The position numbers were made by a program, and so were the translations under genes. The notes beneath the pieces were generated by a model. It worked only from the letters and a program-made list of their open reading frames with translations. It did not search any database and was not told the origin of the DNA. A stretch of 64,000 nt of DNA from Acetoanaerobium pronyense (GTDB lineage: Bacteria > Bacillota > Clostridia > Peptostreptococcales > Filifactoraceae), in assembly GCF_017874355.1 (NCBI RefSeq), contig NZ_JAGGLI010000013.1, forward strand, positions 17,861-81,860. The letters are read 5' to 3'. Below are positions 38,368 to 48,108 of this stretch, piece after piece. The first letter of the stretch is position 1; each line of letters opens with the position of its first letter.

Positions 38368-40545
38368 ATGTTAGAGAATTTATTGCTTATGATAGAACAA
38401 TATAATCCTGATGCTAATTTAGAATTAGTAATCAAGGCTTATAACTATGCCTATAATTCCCATGAGGGCCAATATAGAAAATCTGGAGAAAAATATATAG
38501 TTCATCCACTTGAAGTTGCTAAAATTTTAGCAGAACTTGAAATGGATGTCCATACTATTACTGCAGGTCTACTTCATGATGTGGTAGAAGATACTAAGGC
38601 AACATTTGAAGATATAGAAAAGCAATTCGGTACAGAAGTTGCAGAATTAGTTGATGGTGTTACAAAACTTGGAAAGCTAGAATATAAATCAAAAGAAGAA
38701 ACTCAGGCCGAAAATCTTCGAAAAATGTTTATGGCCATGGGAAAAGACATAAGAGTAATTCTTATAAAGCTTGCTGACAGACTTCATAATATGAGAACCT
38801 TAAAATATATGTCAGAAGAAAAAGCTAAAGAAAAAGCTACTGAAACTATAGAAATCTTCGCCCCTATAGCCCATAGACTGGGTATATCTAGGATAAAATG
38901 GGAGATGGAAGATATAGCTTTAAGATATATTGACCCTCAAGGATACTATGAACTTGTAGACAAGGTCTCTAAAAAAAGAAGGGAAAGAGAAGCTTATATA
39001 GAAGGAGTTATAAATCTCTTAAATGAAAGAATCTCGGAAGCTTCTATTGATGGAGATATAAAAGGGAGAGCTAAGCATTTTTATAGTATATATAGAAAAA
39101 TGAAATACCAAAACAAGGCTTTTGAAGAAATATATGATCTGATGGCTGTAAGAATTTTAGTAGATACATTAAAGGATTGCTATGGAGTTGTAGGAATCGT
39201 TCATACCATATGGAAACCTATGCCTGGACGTTTTAAAGACTATATAGCTATGCCTAAGCCAAACATGTATCAGTCTCTTCATACCACTGTACTTGGTCCT
39301 GATGGTGAACCTCTTGAAATCCAGATAAGAACCAAAGACATGCATAGAACAGCAGAATTTGGTATAGCAGCACACTGGAAATACAAAGAAGGAAAAATTG
39401 ACTCAGATGAATCTGACATGGAAAAAAAGCTATCCTGGCTAAGACAGATGATGGAGTGGCAAAAGGATGTATCAGATCCAAAAGAGTTTATGGAATCTTT
39501 AAAAATTGATCTTTTTACAAATCAAGTATTTGTATTTACTCCAAAAGGAGATGTAGTAGAACTACCTGCAGGATCTACCCCTTTGGATTTTGCTTACAAA
39601 GTCCATTCAGATGTTGGAAATAGTTGTATTGGTGCTAAAATAGATGGAAGAATAGTACCACTTGAATACTCACTAAAAAATGGAAATATAATAGAAGTCC
39701 TCACTTCTTCTAATTCAAATGGCCCTAGTAGAGATTGGATAAATATAGTCAAAAGCTCACATGCAAAAAATAAGATAAGACAGTGGTTTAAAAAAGAACG
39801 TAGAGAAGAAAATATAGAAAAAGGAAAAGAAATCCTAGAAAGAGAAACAAAAAGACAGGGATATCCCATAAGTGACTTTTTAAAGCACAAATATTTAACC
39901 CAAGTAGCAAAAGTAGTTACCCAGGGAAATGAAGATGATCTCTATGCGGCTTTAGGTTATGGAGGTATTACATTAAGCCAAGTAATGCCAAGAATAAAAG
40001 AAAAGTACGAAGTTGATCATCCAAAGGTAAAAGAAGAAAAACCTTTAGAAAAAATAAATAACACTAAAACTCAAAGAAAAAAAATAAATAATCAAGGTGT
40101 AAGAGTAAAGGAAATAGATAATATATTGATAAGATTTGCAAAATGCTGTAATCCATTACCTGGAGATGACATATTAGGTTATATAACCAAGGGCAGGGGA
40201 GTTTCAATCCATAGAGCTGATTGCCCAAATGTAAAAAGTGAGAATGATCCAATTCATGGAAGACTTGTAGAAGTAGAATGGGACAATGATAAAAATAAGG
40301 ATAAGAGTTTTGAAGCTGAAGTTCAGATTAAGGCAATTGATAGGAGAGGTTTATTTACAGATGTAAGTCGAATATTTGCCGATGAAAAAATAACTGTAAA
40401 TGGAATTAATGCCAAAACCTCCAAAGACGGCTCTGCTATTATGAATGTTGTTCTTGAAGTTTCAAGCAAAGAACAGCTAAAAAGCATTATGAATCAAATT
40501 AAAAGAGTAGAAGGAGTAATGGATGTGTTTAGGATATTTAACTAG
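38368..40545 (+). CDS. relA: Bifunctional (p)ppGpp synthetase/hydrolase Rel
   Basis: ATG 38368 gives a 725-aa protein; the GTG nine bases upstream overlaps the CAGGTG ribosome site. Domains in order: HD hydrolase (LLHDVVEDTKATFED, HNMRTLKYM), synthetase (KPNMYQSLHTTVLGPDGEPLEIQIRT), TGS (VFTPKGDVVELPAGSTPLDFAY), zinc finger-like (RFAKCCNPLPGDDILGYITKGRGVSIHRADCPN) and C-terminal ACT. Both catalytic sites look complete. It controls the stringent response. dtd follows after 9 bases. Confidence 0.97.
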   Translation: MLENLLLMIEQYNPDANLELVIKAYNYAYNSHEGQYRKSGEKYIVHPLEVAKILAELEMDVHTITAGLLHDVVEDTKATFEDIEKQFGTEVAELVDGVTKLGKLEYKSKEETQAENLRKMFMAMGKDIRVILIKLADRLHNMRTLKYMSEEKAKEKATETIEIFAPIAHRLGISRIKWEMEDIALRYIDPQGYYELVDKVSKKRREREAYIEGVINLLNERISEASIDGDIKGRAKHFYSIYRKMKYQNKAFEEIYDLMAVRILVDTLKDCYGVVGIVHTIWKPMPGRFKDYIAMPKPNMYQSLHTTVLGPDGEPLEIQIRTKDMHRTAEFGIAAHWKYKEGKIDSDESDMEKKLSWLRQMMEWQKDVSDPKEFMESLKIDLFTNQVFVFTPKGDVVELPAGSTPLDFAYKVHSDVGNSCIGAKIDGRIVPLEYSLKNGNIIEVLTSSNSNGPSRDWINIVKSSHAKNKIRQWFKKERREENIEKGKEILERETKRQGYPISDFLKHKYLTQVAKVVTQGNEDDLYAALGYGGITLSQVMPRIKEKYEVDHPKVKEEKPLEKINNTKTQRKKINNQGVRVKEIDNILIRFAKCCNPLPGDDILGYITKGRGVSIHRADCPNVKSENDPIHGRLVEVEWDNDKNKDKSFEAEVQIKAIDRRGLFTDVSRIFADEKITVNGINAKTSKDGSAIMNVVLEVSSKEQLKSIMNQIKRVEGVMDVFRIFN

Positions 40546-40554
40546 GAGGAAACA

Positions 40555-41016
40555 ATGAGAGCTGTAGTCCAAAGAGTGAAATCTTCTAGCGTAAAAATTG
40601 TGGAAAACAATGAATATAAAACTATGGGAGAAATAAAAAGTGGTTTTTTAGTTCTTCTAGGTATAAAAAATGATGATACAAGTAAAGACTTAGAATATAT
40701 AGTTGATAAAATATCAGGATTGAGAATTTTTGAAGATAAAGAGGGAAAAATGAACCTATCTTTATTGGATATAAAAGGAGAGCTATTGCTTGTATCGCAG
40801 TTTACCTTGTATGGAGACTGCAGAAAAGGAAAAAGACCAAGCTTTACAGAAGCAGCAAGGCCCGAAAAAGCTATACCTTTATATGAAGAATGTATCTCTA
40901 AATTTAAAGAAAAAGGAATTAATGTTGAAACTGGAGTTTTTGGCGCTGAAATGATGGTAAGTATAGAAAACGACGGGCCTGTAACTATACTTATTGACTC
41001 AGAAAAAAATTTTTAG
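40555..41016 (+). CDS. dtd: D-aminoacyl-tRNA deacylase
   Basis: The 153-aa protein has the Dtd signatures [33 protein letters not shown] and [11 protein letters not shown]. It clears D-amino acids from tRNA. The rel-dtd linkage is common, but the enzyme may matter more here because the cell makes D-ornithine in its fermentation pathway. Part of a run of tightly packed genes to hisS. Confidence 0.96.
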   Translation: MRAVVQRVKSSSVKIVENNEYKTMGEIKSGFLVLLGIKNDDTSKDLEYIVDKISGLRIFEDKEGKMNLSLLDIKGELLLVSQFTLYGDCRKGKRPSFTEAARPEKAIPLYEECISKFKEKGINVETGVFGAEMMVSIENDGPVTILIDSEKNF

Positions 41017-41025
41017 GAGGACTTT

Positions 41026-41652
41026 ATGTTTTTACAAAGATTAGAAGCTGGAATATATGGAGTAAACTGCTATATTGTAGGGGATGAAAATACACAAAAG
41101 TGTATTGTTATAGATCCAGGAGGAGATTTCGAAAAAATAAACGAAATTTTGCTGGAAAATGAATTTCAATTAAAATACGTAGTTCTAACCCATGGACATG
41201 GAGATCATATAGGAGCAACTAAAAGACTTTTAACTGAGTATGACTGTAAACTAGTAGCTCATTTTTTAGAAAAAGATATATTAAACGACCCAAAACTTAA
41301 CCTTTCAAATCAAATTGGAAATGAAGAAATAGTTTTAGAGGCGGACTTATATGTTCACGATAATGATAAGATTGAGCTTGGTGATTTAAATATACAAATA
41401 ATTCATACTCCAGGCCATACTAAAGGATCTATTACTTTAATAATTAATGATAATCTATTTACTGGAGATACTCTTTTTTCGGGATCTATAGGAAGAACTG
41501 ATTTATATAGTGGAGATTTTTCCCAAATGAAAAAATCCTTAAATAAACTTAAATCTTTAGATGATGAATTTGTAGTTTTTCCAGGACATGGACCTGCAAG
41601 TAGACTAGGAATAGAAAAGGTAACAAATCCATATCTTGTTGGAGAAGACTAA
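41026..41652 (+). CDS. Metallo-beta-lactamase fold hydrolase (glyoxalase II-like, YqgX type)
   Basis: The 208-aa protein carries LTHGHGDHIGATK (HxHxDH), IIHTPGHTKGS, FTGDTLFSGSIGRTDL and FPGHGP, a full set of metal ligands. Glyoxalase II or a related thioester or persulfide hydrolase are the choices; the substrate cannot be assigned. Its stop overlaps the hemZ start by one base. Confidence 0.88.
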   Translation: MFLQRLEAGIYGVNCYIVGDENTQKCIVIDPGGDFEKINEILLENEFQLKYVVLTHGHGDHIGATKRLLTEYDCKLVAHFLEKDILNDPKLNLSNQIGNEEIVLEADLYVHDNDKIELGDLNIQIIHTPGHTKGSITLIINDNLFTGDTLFSGSIGRTDLYSGDFSQMKKSLNKLKSLDDEFVVFPGHGPASRLGIEKVTNPYLVGED

Positions 41653-43106
41653 TGATAGTTAAGGTTGATAAAGAGGAGTATAATTATGATTTAAAAGAAC
41701 TTGCAAAATCCTTTGGAATTGATATTAAAATTGAGACTATAGACTTATTAGAATCTCATGGTGTTTCAATGGAGAATTTTATTGTTCTTCAAGGGGACTC
41801 AGAAAATAAAATAATTGGGAAATATTATAATAACTTTCTTTTAGAAAAAGAGATTTTCCAGTCAAGAGAAGACTTTCTAAGTGAAAAAAATATTTATAAA
41901 AGACTCTTTTATTCCTTACTATCAGATATTACAAAAGTTTCTTTGCCATGGGGAATCTTAACTGGGATAAGACCAGTTAAGATAGTACATAAAATGCTAA
42001 AAGAACAACTGACAAGAAATCAAATTAGGACTTCTTTAGTAAAAGAGTATTATATTCAAGAAAAAAAAGCAGATTTAATCATTGATATAGCCTTTAGACA
42101 AAATACCCTTTTAAATAAAATCAAAGACACTGTAGCTATATATATATCAATCCCTTTTTGCCCTAGCAGATGTAATTATTGTTCCTTTTTTTCATGTGAT
42201 ATAAAAACAGAATCTAATTTGGTAGATGATTATCTCCTTTCATTAAAATACGAAATACAGAAAGTGTTTGAGTCTGACTATCTTAAAGATAAAATAATAA
42301 CTAGTATTTACATAGGAGGAGGCACCCCTAGCTCCATAAATGAAAAGCAACTTGAATTTTTAATGAATACTATTGATGAAAATATAAATAAAAATAATAT
42401 CCTTGAATTTACGTTTGAGGGTGGCCGTCCCGAGACACTAAATTCAGAAAAACTAAAAATCTTAAAAACATTTAATGTTACAAGGTTGTCAATAAACCCT
42501 CAGACAATGAACGATAAAACTTTAATTAAAATTGGAAGAAATCATACATCAAAAGATATCATTGATTGTTTTAATTTAGCTAGAAAAAATGGATTCGATA
42601 ATATAAATATGGATATAATATTGGGGCTTGAAGACGAAACTGCTGAAGAACTTGAAAACACTCTAAAAGAAATAAAAAAGCTTCATCCAGAAAGCTTAAC
42701 CGTACATACACTATCCCTTAAAAGAGCATCTAAACTAATTGAGTCTGTAAAAAAAGATAAAACAAAATTAAATACTAATGATATATATATGTTTATGAGT
42801 ATGACAGAGCAATATGCTAAGGATATGAATCTGCACCCATATTATTTATATAGGCAAAAAAATATATTATTAAACCTTGAAAATATTGGATATTCCAAAT
42901 CTAGCCTAGAGTCATTTTATAACATTGGAATAATGGAAGAAAAACAAACTATTTTAGCTTTTGGTGCAGGTGCTATATCTAAGTTTTATTATGAACCAAA
43001 TGATAGAATAGAGAGAATTCCAAATATAAAAGATGTACGATTATATATAAAAAGAATAGATGAGCTAATAGAGAAAAAATTGAAGGAGGTAGAAAAATGG
43101 AGTTAA
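41652..43106 (+). CDS. hemZ: Radical SAM protein HemZ (coproporphyrinogen dehydrogenase-like)
   Basis: The 484-aa protein has the radical-SAM triad IPFCPSRCNYCSFF at about residue 170 after a HemZ-specific N-terminal domain, with IYIGGGTPSSINEKQLEF and TVHTLSLKRAS. The family is named for anaerobic coproporphyrinogen III oxidation; anaerobes without heme also carry it, so a different or heme-chaperone role is possible. It overlaps hisS by 10 bases. Confidence 0.88.
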   Translation: MIVKVDKEEYNYDLKELAKSFGIDIKIETIDLLESHGVSMENFIVLQGDSENKIIGKYYNNFLLEKEIFQSREDFLSEKNIYKRLFYSLLSDITKVSLPWGILTGIRPVKIVHKMLKEQLTRNQIRTSLVKEYYIQEKKADLIIDIAFRQNTLLNKIKDTVAIYISIPFCPSRCNYCSFFSCDIKTESNLVDDYLLSLKYEIQKVFESDYLKDKIITSIYIGGGTPSSINEKQLEFLMNTIDENINKNNILEFTFEGGRPETLNSEKLKILKTFNVTRLSINPQTMNDKTLIKIGRNHTSKDIIDCFNLARKNGFDNINMDIILGLEDETAEELENTLKEIKKLHPESLTVHTLSLKRASKLIESVKKDKTKLNTNDIYMFMSMTEQYAKDMNLHPYYLYRQKNILLNLENIGYSKSSLESFYNIGIMEEKQTILAFGAGAISKFYYEPNDRIERIPNIKDVRLYIKRIDELIEKKLKEVEKWS

Positions 43107-44368
43107 GAAGACCACGTGGAACTCAAGATATACTTCCTAAAGATGCTTTAAAATGGAACTATATTGAAGGATTATTTAAGAAGGTATGTAAGAATTTTTC
43201 CTATGGAGAAATGAGAACTCCCGCTTTTGAATATACAGAACTTTTTAAAAGAGGTGTAGGAGATACAACTGATATTGTTCAAAAAGAGATGTTTACTTTT
43301 GATACAAAATCAAATGAAAGTATTACTTTAAAACCCGAAGGAACTGCACCTGTCGTAAGATCATTTATAGAAAACAAAGTATATGCAGATGTACAGCCTA
43401 CTAAAATATTCTATATAACTCCATGTTTTAGATACGAAAGACCTCAAGCTGGAAGATTAAGAGCATTTCATCAGTTTGGAATTGAAGTTTTTGGAAGTGA
43501 TTCTCCCGCTATAGACGCAGAAGTTATTGCACTAGCTATGGATTTTTTCGATAGATTAGGTCTTACTGATAAGTTAGAACTCAGGATTAATTCAGTTGGA
43601 AATATAAATAGCAGAAAAAATTATAACTCTATTCTTAAGGATTTCCTTTCAAAGGATTTAGAAAAACTCTGCAAAACCTGCCAAGAGAGATATGAAAAAA
43701 ATCCAATGAGAATACTTGACTGTAAAATAGAATCTTGTAATCAGATTACAAAAAATGCACCTTTAATGCTTAATCATCTGGACGAAGAAAGTCGTACTCA
43801 TTTTGAAAGTTTGAAAGAAAATTTAGATTCACTTAATATAAAATATACTGTCGATCCATTAATTGTAAGAGGACTAGATTATTATACAAAAACAGCCTTT
43901 GAAATAGTATCCAAAGATATTGGAAGTCAATCTACTGTTTGTGGGGGCGGAAGATATGATGGTCTTATCAATGAACTAGGAGGCCCAGATATATCAGGGG
44001 TAGGGTTTGGACTTGGAATTGAAAGACTCCTTCTCACTTTAGAAAGTCTAAATCTATCTCCTTGGCAAAAGGATGGCTTAGATGTATTTATAGCTACTCT
44101 AGGTGAAAAAGCTTCTTTAGAAGCAACTAAAATTTTGCATATTCTTAGAAAAAATGATATAAGTTGTGATAAGGACTATTTAGAAAGAAGTATAAAAGCT
44201 CAATTCAAACTAGCAAATAAAAGAAATTCTAGATTTACTATAGTAATTGGAGAGAATGAAATCATTGAAAATAAAGTGATTTTAAAAGACATGAAGAATT
44301 CTACTCAAACAGAAATCGGTATTCAAAATATAGTTGATGAGGTAATAAGGCTATCATCTGCTAAATAA
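43097..44368 (+). CDS. hisS: Histidyl-tRNA synthetase
   Basis: The 423-aa class II synthetase has RRPRGTQDILP, motif 2 FYITPCFRYERPQAGRLRAFHQFG, the histidine-A segment LIVRGLDYYTKTAFEI, and motif 3 GVGFGLGIERLLL. ATG 43097 is preceded by GGAGG. hisS-aspS is the standard Firmicute order after the rel operon. Confidence 0.97.
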   Translation: MELRRPRGTQDILPKDALKWNYIEGLFKKVCKNFSYGEMRTPAFEYTELFKRGVGDTTDIVQKEMFTFDTKSNESITLKPEGTAPVVRSFIENKVYADVQPTKIFYITPCFRYERPQAGRLRAFHQFGIEVFGSDSPAIDAEVIALAMDFFDRLGLTDKLELRINSVGNINSRKNYNSILKDFLSKDLEKLCKTCQERYEKNPMRILDCKIESCNQITKNAPLMLNHLDEESRTHFESLKENLDSLNIKYTVDPLIVRGLDYYTKTAFEIVSKDIGSQSTVCGGGRYDGLINELGGPDISGVGFGLGIERLLLTLESLNLSPWQKDGLDVFIATLGEKASLEATKILHILRKNDISCDKDYLERSIKAQFKLANKRNSRFTIVIGENEIIENKVILKDMKNSTQTEIGIQNIVDEVIRLSSAK

Positions 44369-44436
44369 GTGCTAAAATTTATGTAAAAATTAAACTATCA
44401 CTATAAATTAAAACTAAAAAAAGCAGGAGGTCTTAA

Positions 44437-46218
44437 ATGGATATAATGAGCGGAATGAAAAGAACAGGTTACTGTGGGGAATTGAGTTTAGAAGATATAG
44501 GAAAAGAAGTAGTTCTTATGGGATGGGTACAAAAATCAAGAGATTTAGGCTCAATAGTGTTTGTAGATATGAGAGATAGAGAAGGTGTTTGCCAGATAGT
44601 CTTTGATGAGACAATAAACCAAAATTTATTTGTTAAATCTCAAGAGCTTGGATCAGAGTATGTAATCGCAGTAAAGGGTATTGTTAGAGAGAGAGCATCT
44701 AAAAATCCAAATATAAAAACTGGCGATATAGAGGTATATGCTAGTGAATTAAGGATTTTAAATAAATCTGAAACCCCTCCAATATATATTAAAGATGATG
44801 ATGCAGTATCTGAAAACTTGAGAATGAAATATAGATATTTAGATCTTAGAAAGCCTAAAATGCAAAATAATTTTATTCTAAGACATAAAGTTACTCAAAT
44901 TGTTAGAAATTATCTTTCAGATAATGGTTTTATAGAGATAGAAACTCCAATTTTAGGAAAACCGACTCCAGAAGGAGCCAGAGATTATCTTGTTCCAAGT
45001 AGAGTAAATAAGGGAAGCTTCTATGGTCTTCCCCAGTCACCTCAGCTTTTCAAACAACTACTTATGGTATCTGGAATGGATAAATATTTCCAAATCGCTA
45101 AATGCTTTAGAGATGAAGACCTTAGAGCTGATAGACAACCAGAATTCACTCAGATAGATTGTGAAATGTCATTTGTAGAAATAAATGATGTTCTTGATAT
45201 TATGGAAAATATGATTTCTAAAATTTTGTCCGAGACTTTAGATGTAAATATAAGTCTTCCAATTCCAAGAATGACATATAAAGAAGCAATGGATAGATTT
45301 GGTTCAGATAAGCCAGATACAAGGTTTGGGTTTGAGCTTGTGGATATTACAGCTGATGCTAAAACTTGTGGTTTTGGAGTATTTGAGTCAGCTGCAAACG
45401 AAGAATGTAAAAGTGTAAGAGGAATAAATCTCAAAGGATATGAAGCAAGCTTCACAAGAAAAGGAATAACTGCACTAGAAGATGTGGCTAAAACCTATGG
45501 AGCAAAAGGCCTGGCATGGATAAAAATTACAGAAGAGGGTGTAACATCTCCAATAAGCAAATTTTTCACTCAAGAAAATCTAGAAACTATCATAAATAAG
45601 CTTGAAGGAGAAAAAGGAGACTTACTTTTATTTGTAGCTGATAGGGATAAAGTTGTTTTTGATGCCTTAGGACATGTAAGGATAGATGCAGCTAAGAAAT
45701 TGGATATTCTAGATGAAAATAAATATAATCTTCTTTATGTAACTGAGTTTCCTCAGTTTGAATACGATGAAGAAGAAAATAGATATGTAGCTATGCATCA
45801 TCCATTTACTTCTCCTATGGATGAGGATTTAGAGCTTCTAGATACAAATCCATCTAAGGTAAGAGCTAAAGCATATGATATGGTTCTAAATGGGGTAGAG
45901 CTTGGCGGGGGAAGTATACGTATATACAACTCAGATGTCCAAGAAAAAATGTTCAATCTGTTAGGCTTTAGCAAAGAAGAAGCATGGGATAAATTCGGAT
46001 TTTTATTAGAAGCATTTAAATATGGTACACCTCCACATGGGGGAATAGCATTTGGACTCGATAGACTCGTGATGCTATTAGCTAAGCAAGATAGTATTAG
46101 AGAGGTTATAGCATTTCCGAAAAATCAAAATGCTATATGCCCATTAACCAATGCACCTGGCAAGACAGATAAAAAATCTTTAGACGAGCTTAGTATAGCT
46201 ATAATTGAAAAAAACTAA
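44437..46218 (+). CDS. aspS: Aspartyl-tRNA synthetase
   Basis: The 593-aa protein is a bacterial-type AspRS: OB anticodon domain, catalytic core with QSPQLFKQLLM and FRDEDLRADRQPEFTQID, the GAD insertion in the middle, and GIAFGLDRLVMLLAK near the end. Bacterial length is typical at about 590. Whether it is discriminating or also charges tRNA-Asn cannot be told here. Confidence 0.97.
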   Translation: MDIMSGMKRTGYCGELSLEDIGKEVVLMGWVQKSRDLGSIVFVDMRDREGVCQIVFDETINQNLFVKSQELGSEYVIAVKGIVRERASKNPNIKTGDIEVYASELRILNKSETPPIYIKDDDAVSENLRMKYRYLDLRKPKMQNNFILRHKVTQIVRNYLSDNGFIEIETPILGKPTPEGARDYLVPSRVNKGSFYGLPQSPQLFKQLLMVSGMDKYFQIAKCFRDEDLRADRQPEFTQIDCEMSFVEINDVLDIMENMISKILSETLDVNISLPIPRMTYKEAMDRFGSDKPDTRFGFELVDITADAKTCGFGVFESAANEECKSVRGINLKGYEASFTRKGITALEDVAKTYGAKGLAWIKITEEGVTSPISKFFTQENLETIINKLEGEKGDLLLFVADRDKVVFDALGHVRIDAAKKLDILDENKYNLLYVTEFPQFEYDEEENRYVAMHHPFTSPMDEDLELLDTNPSKVRAKAYDMVLNGVELGGGSIRIYNSDVQEKMFNLLGFSKEEAWDKFGFLLEAFKYGTPPHGGIAFGLDRLVMLLAKQDSIREVIAFPKNQNAICPLTNAPGKTDKKSLDELSIAIIEKN

Positions 46219-46258
46219 GCATATTGAAATTGTAGTTTTTAAACTTTAGGAGGCAGTT

Positions 46259-46693
46259 ATGAGAGAAGTTGGTCTTGTAGTCGATACCCAAGATATTAGC
46301 GCCAATGTAAAAATAGATAGAAAAACAGCTTGTGGAAATTGCAAAGGATGCGGCCTTGGATCAAGCGATGATAAGTCAATAACTATTCAAGCACTTAATC
46401 AAGCAGGTGCAAAAAAAGGGGATTATGTAGAAGTAGATATGGAAGCTCCAAATGTGGTTAAAGCTGCTTTTATAATATATACTATCCCGTTACTCTCCCT
46501 TATTGCAGGTATTTTTCTTTCAAATCCTTTATTTGGACTTCTTGGGTTTGAATCTGAAATTGGTAGCTTGGCAGTAGGAATATTATTTATGGTTTTAGCT
46601 TTAATGCTTATAAAGCTAAATGAACCAAAAATAAAAAAATCAAATCAATATAATCCGGTTATAGTATCTATTTCGGGGAAAAATTTCCTATAA
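46259..46693 (+). CDS. RseC/SoxR-reducing-system family membrane protein
   Basis: The 144-aa protein has an N-terminal Cys cluster CGNCKGCGLG (residues about 25-34) and two membrane helices (about 65-85 and 95-118), the RseC pattern. In proteobacteria RseC works with the Rnf complex to reduce SoxR. In an anaerobe carrying Rnf it may serve electron transfer to an Fe-S protein; that is inference. Ends at a shared terminator. Confidence 0.85.
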   Translation: MREVGLVVDTQDISANVKIDRKTACGNCKGCGLGSSDDKSITIQALNQAGAKKGDYVEVDMEAPNVVKAAFIIYTIPLLSLIAGIFLSNPLFGLLGFESEIGSLAVGILFMVLALMLIKLNEPKIKKSNQYNPVIVSISGKNFL

Positions 46694-46746
46694 AAAACAA
46701 GGTTTCTTCTTTAATTATTTTATTAAGAAGAAACCTTGTTTTCTTT
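46694..46746. terminator. Bidirectional terminator overlapping the 3' end of the convergent exporter gene
   Basis: An 18-bp perfect stem (left arm AAAACAAGGTTTCTTCTT) has a 13-base loop. Its right arm, 46725-46742, is also the coding sequence for the last residues of the minus-strand exporter gene. Confidence 0.9.
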
Positions 46747-47169
46747 ATTTATTTTAAAAATCCTTGCAAGTGAGGAGACTAAAATAATTCCCATGGCAAT
46801 TGCCCCTGAATTAAAAATAGTAGATATTCCCATCTGCATTCCAGTTTCAAAATCATTTTGCAGTAGTATAAGCATAGTAGAATACATTCCGTAACCTGGA
46901 ACTAGTGGAATAATACCGGGTATTACAAATGCTGTAACAGGTTTTTTTTCTATACGGGCAAATATCTCACCTAAAAGAGCCACGCAAACTGCAGATACAA
47001 GATTTGCAAAGGCAGTATTGACTTGCACACTGGTAAGTGTTGTAAATAAAGTCCAGCCTACAGCTCCTGAAAAACCCCCATATACAAGAGAACTTTTAGG
47101 AACATTAAATACAATAGCAAAACCAACTGTTGCAAAAAAAGAATATACAAAATGAATCCATAAAGACAT
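46723..47169 (-). CDS. Threonine/serine exporter, small subunit (ThrE_2/DUF3815 type)
   Basis: The 148-aa membrane protein has about five helices and the PGIIPLVPGYGMYSTM motif of the ThrE C-terminal domain. In Corynebacterium ThrE one protein carries both halves; here the two halves are separate genes sharing one base (47169). It is the second gene of a two-gene minus-strand operon. Confidence 0.87.
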   Translation of the reverse strand: MSLWIHFVYSFFATVGFAIVFNVPKSSLVYGGFSGAVGWTLFTTLTSVQVNTAFANLVSAVCVALLGEIFARIEKKPVTAFVIPGIIPLVPGYGMYSTMLILLQNDFETGMQMGISTIFNSGAIAMGIILVSSLARIFKINKENKVSS

Positions 47170-47948
47170 TATAACGTTCCTCCGATATTAATCCAGATTG
47201 AAAGTGATGTACCAACTCCTACAGCTATGGATACAGCAACAAGCATAGCTTCTGAAACTCTTGACAGCCCAGAAATAAGATCTCCTGAAATAAAGTCTCT
47301 TATCCCATTTGTAAGTCCCACCCCTGGAAGTAGAGGCATTATTGACCCTACAATAATCATATCAATATTTGCAGGAGCAATTAAATATTTAAATATTATG
47401 GATACAACTCCAATAATAACCCCAGCAGCAGCATTGGCTAAAAATGAGGTTTCCGATAGCTGATTCAATTTGTCAGAAACTACCATAGCAAGCATTGAAA
47501 TTAAAAAAGCTCCAACAAAATCATATAAACTTCCTCCAAACAAAAGAGCAAACATTGCAGAAGCAATACCAGACCAAATTACTTTTGTACTTATGGAATA
47601 AATTGTAGCTTTTTCGATTTTTTTTAGTTCTCTTAAACCAGTCTCTATATCCATTGAGGAGCTGACAAAATCTCTTGAAAAATCGTTAATTAACGATATT
47701 TTGTTAAGGTCAGTTTTTCTAGATCGTATAGTTTTTATAAAACTAAAACCATCAAATCTATCATCTGAGACCATAATAACTGTGGGAGTCACAAATGCAC
47801 TTACGTGCTTGAGTCTTTTTGACTTACAGATTCTAATTATGGTATCTTCGACCCTATATGTTTCAGCTCCATTTTTTAACATTATTTCTCCAGCATATAA
47901 CGCTAGTCTTAGTATCTTCTTTTTATTTAGTTCAGTAAGTTCATTCAT
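47169..47948 (-). CDS. Threonine/serine exporter, large subunit (ThrE/DUF1212 type)
   Basis: ATG 47948 follows AGGGG; the longer reading from 47966 has no ribosome site. The 259-aa protein has a soluble N-terminal domain (LYAGEIMLKNGAETYRVEDT, motif-conserved) and about five helices, including GSIMPLLPGVGLTNGIRDFISGD. With the small subunit it probably exports small amino acids. The operon diverges from glyA, whose substrate is serine, so a common link to serine/threonine is plausible. Confidence 0.87.
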   Translation of the reverse strand: MNELTELNKKKILRLALYAGEIMLKNGAETYRVEDTIIRICKSKRLKHVSAFVTPTVIMVSDDRFDGFSFIKTIRSRKTDLNKISLINDFSRDFVSSSMDIETGLRELKKIEKATIYSISTKVIWSGIASAMFALLFGGSLYDFVGAFLISMLAMVVSDKLNQLSETSFLANAAAGVIIGVVSIIFKYLIAPANIDMIIVGSIMPLLPGVGLTNGIRDFISGDLISGLSRVSEAMLVAVSIAVGVGTSLSIWINIGGTL

Positions 47949-48108
47949 TTTTGTGCCCCTTAACATATTTTCATATTTTGAATATAAATATTATACCTCT
48001 AAATATTTTGATGTATATAAAAAATTATTATTTTACTATGTGTAAACGTTACCTATTTTATGGTATTATGTATGTGAATTCAAATAATTAAGAATGGAGT
48101 GAAAAATC

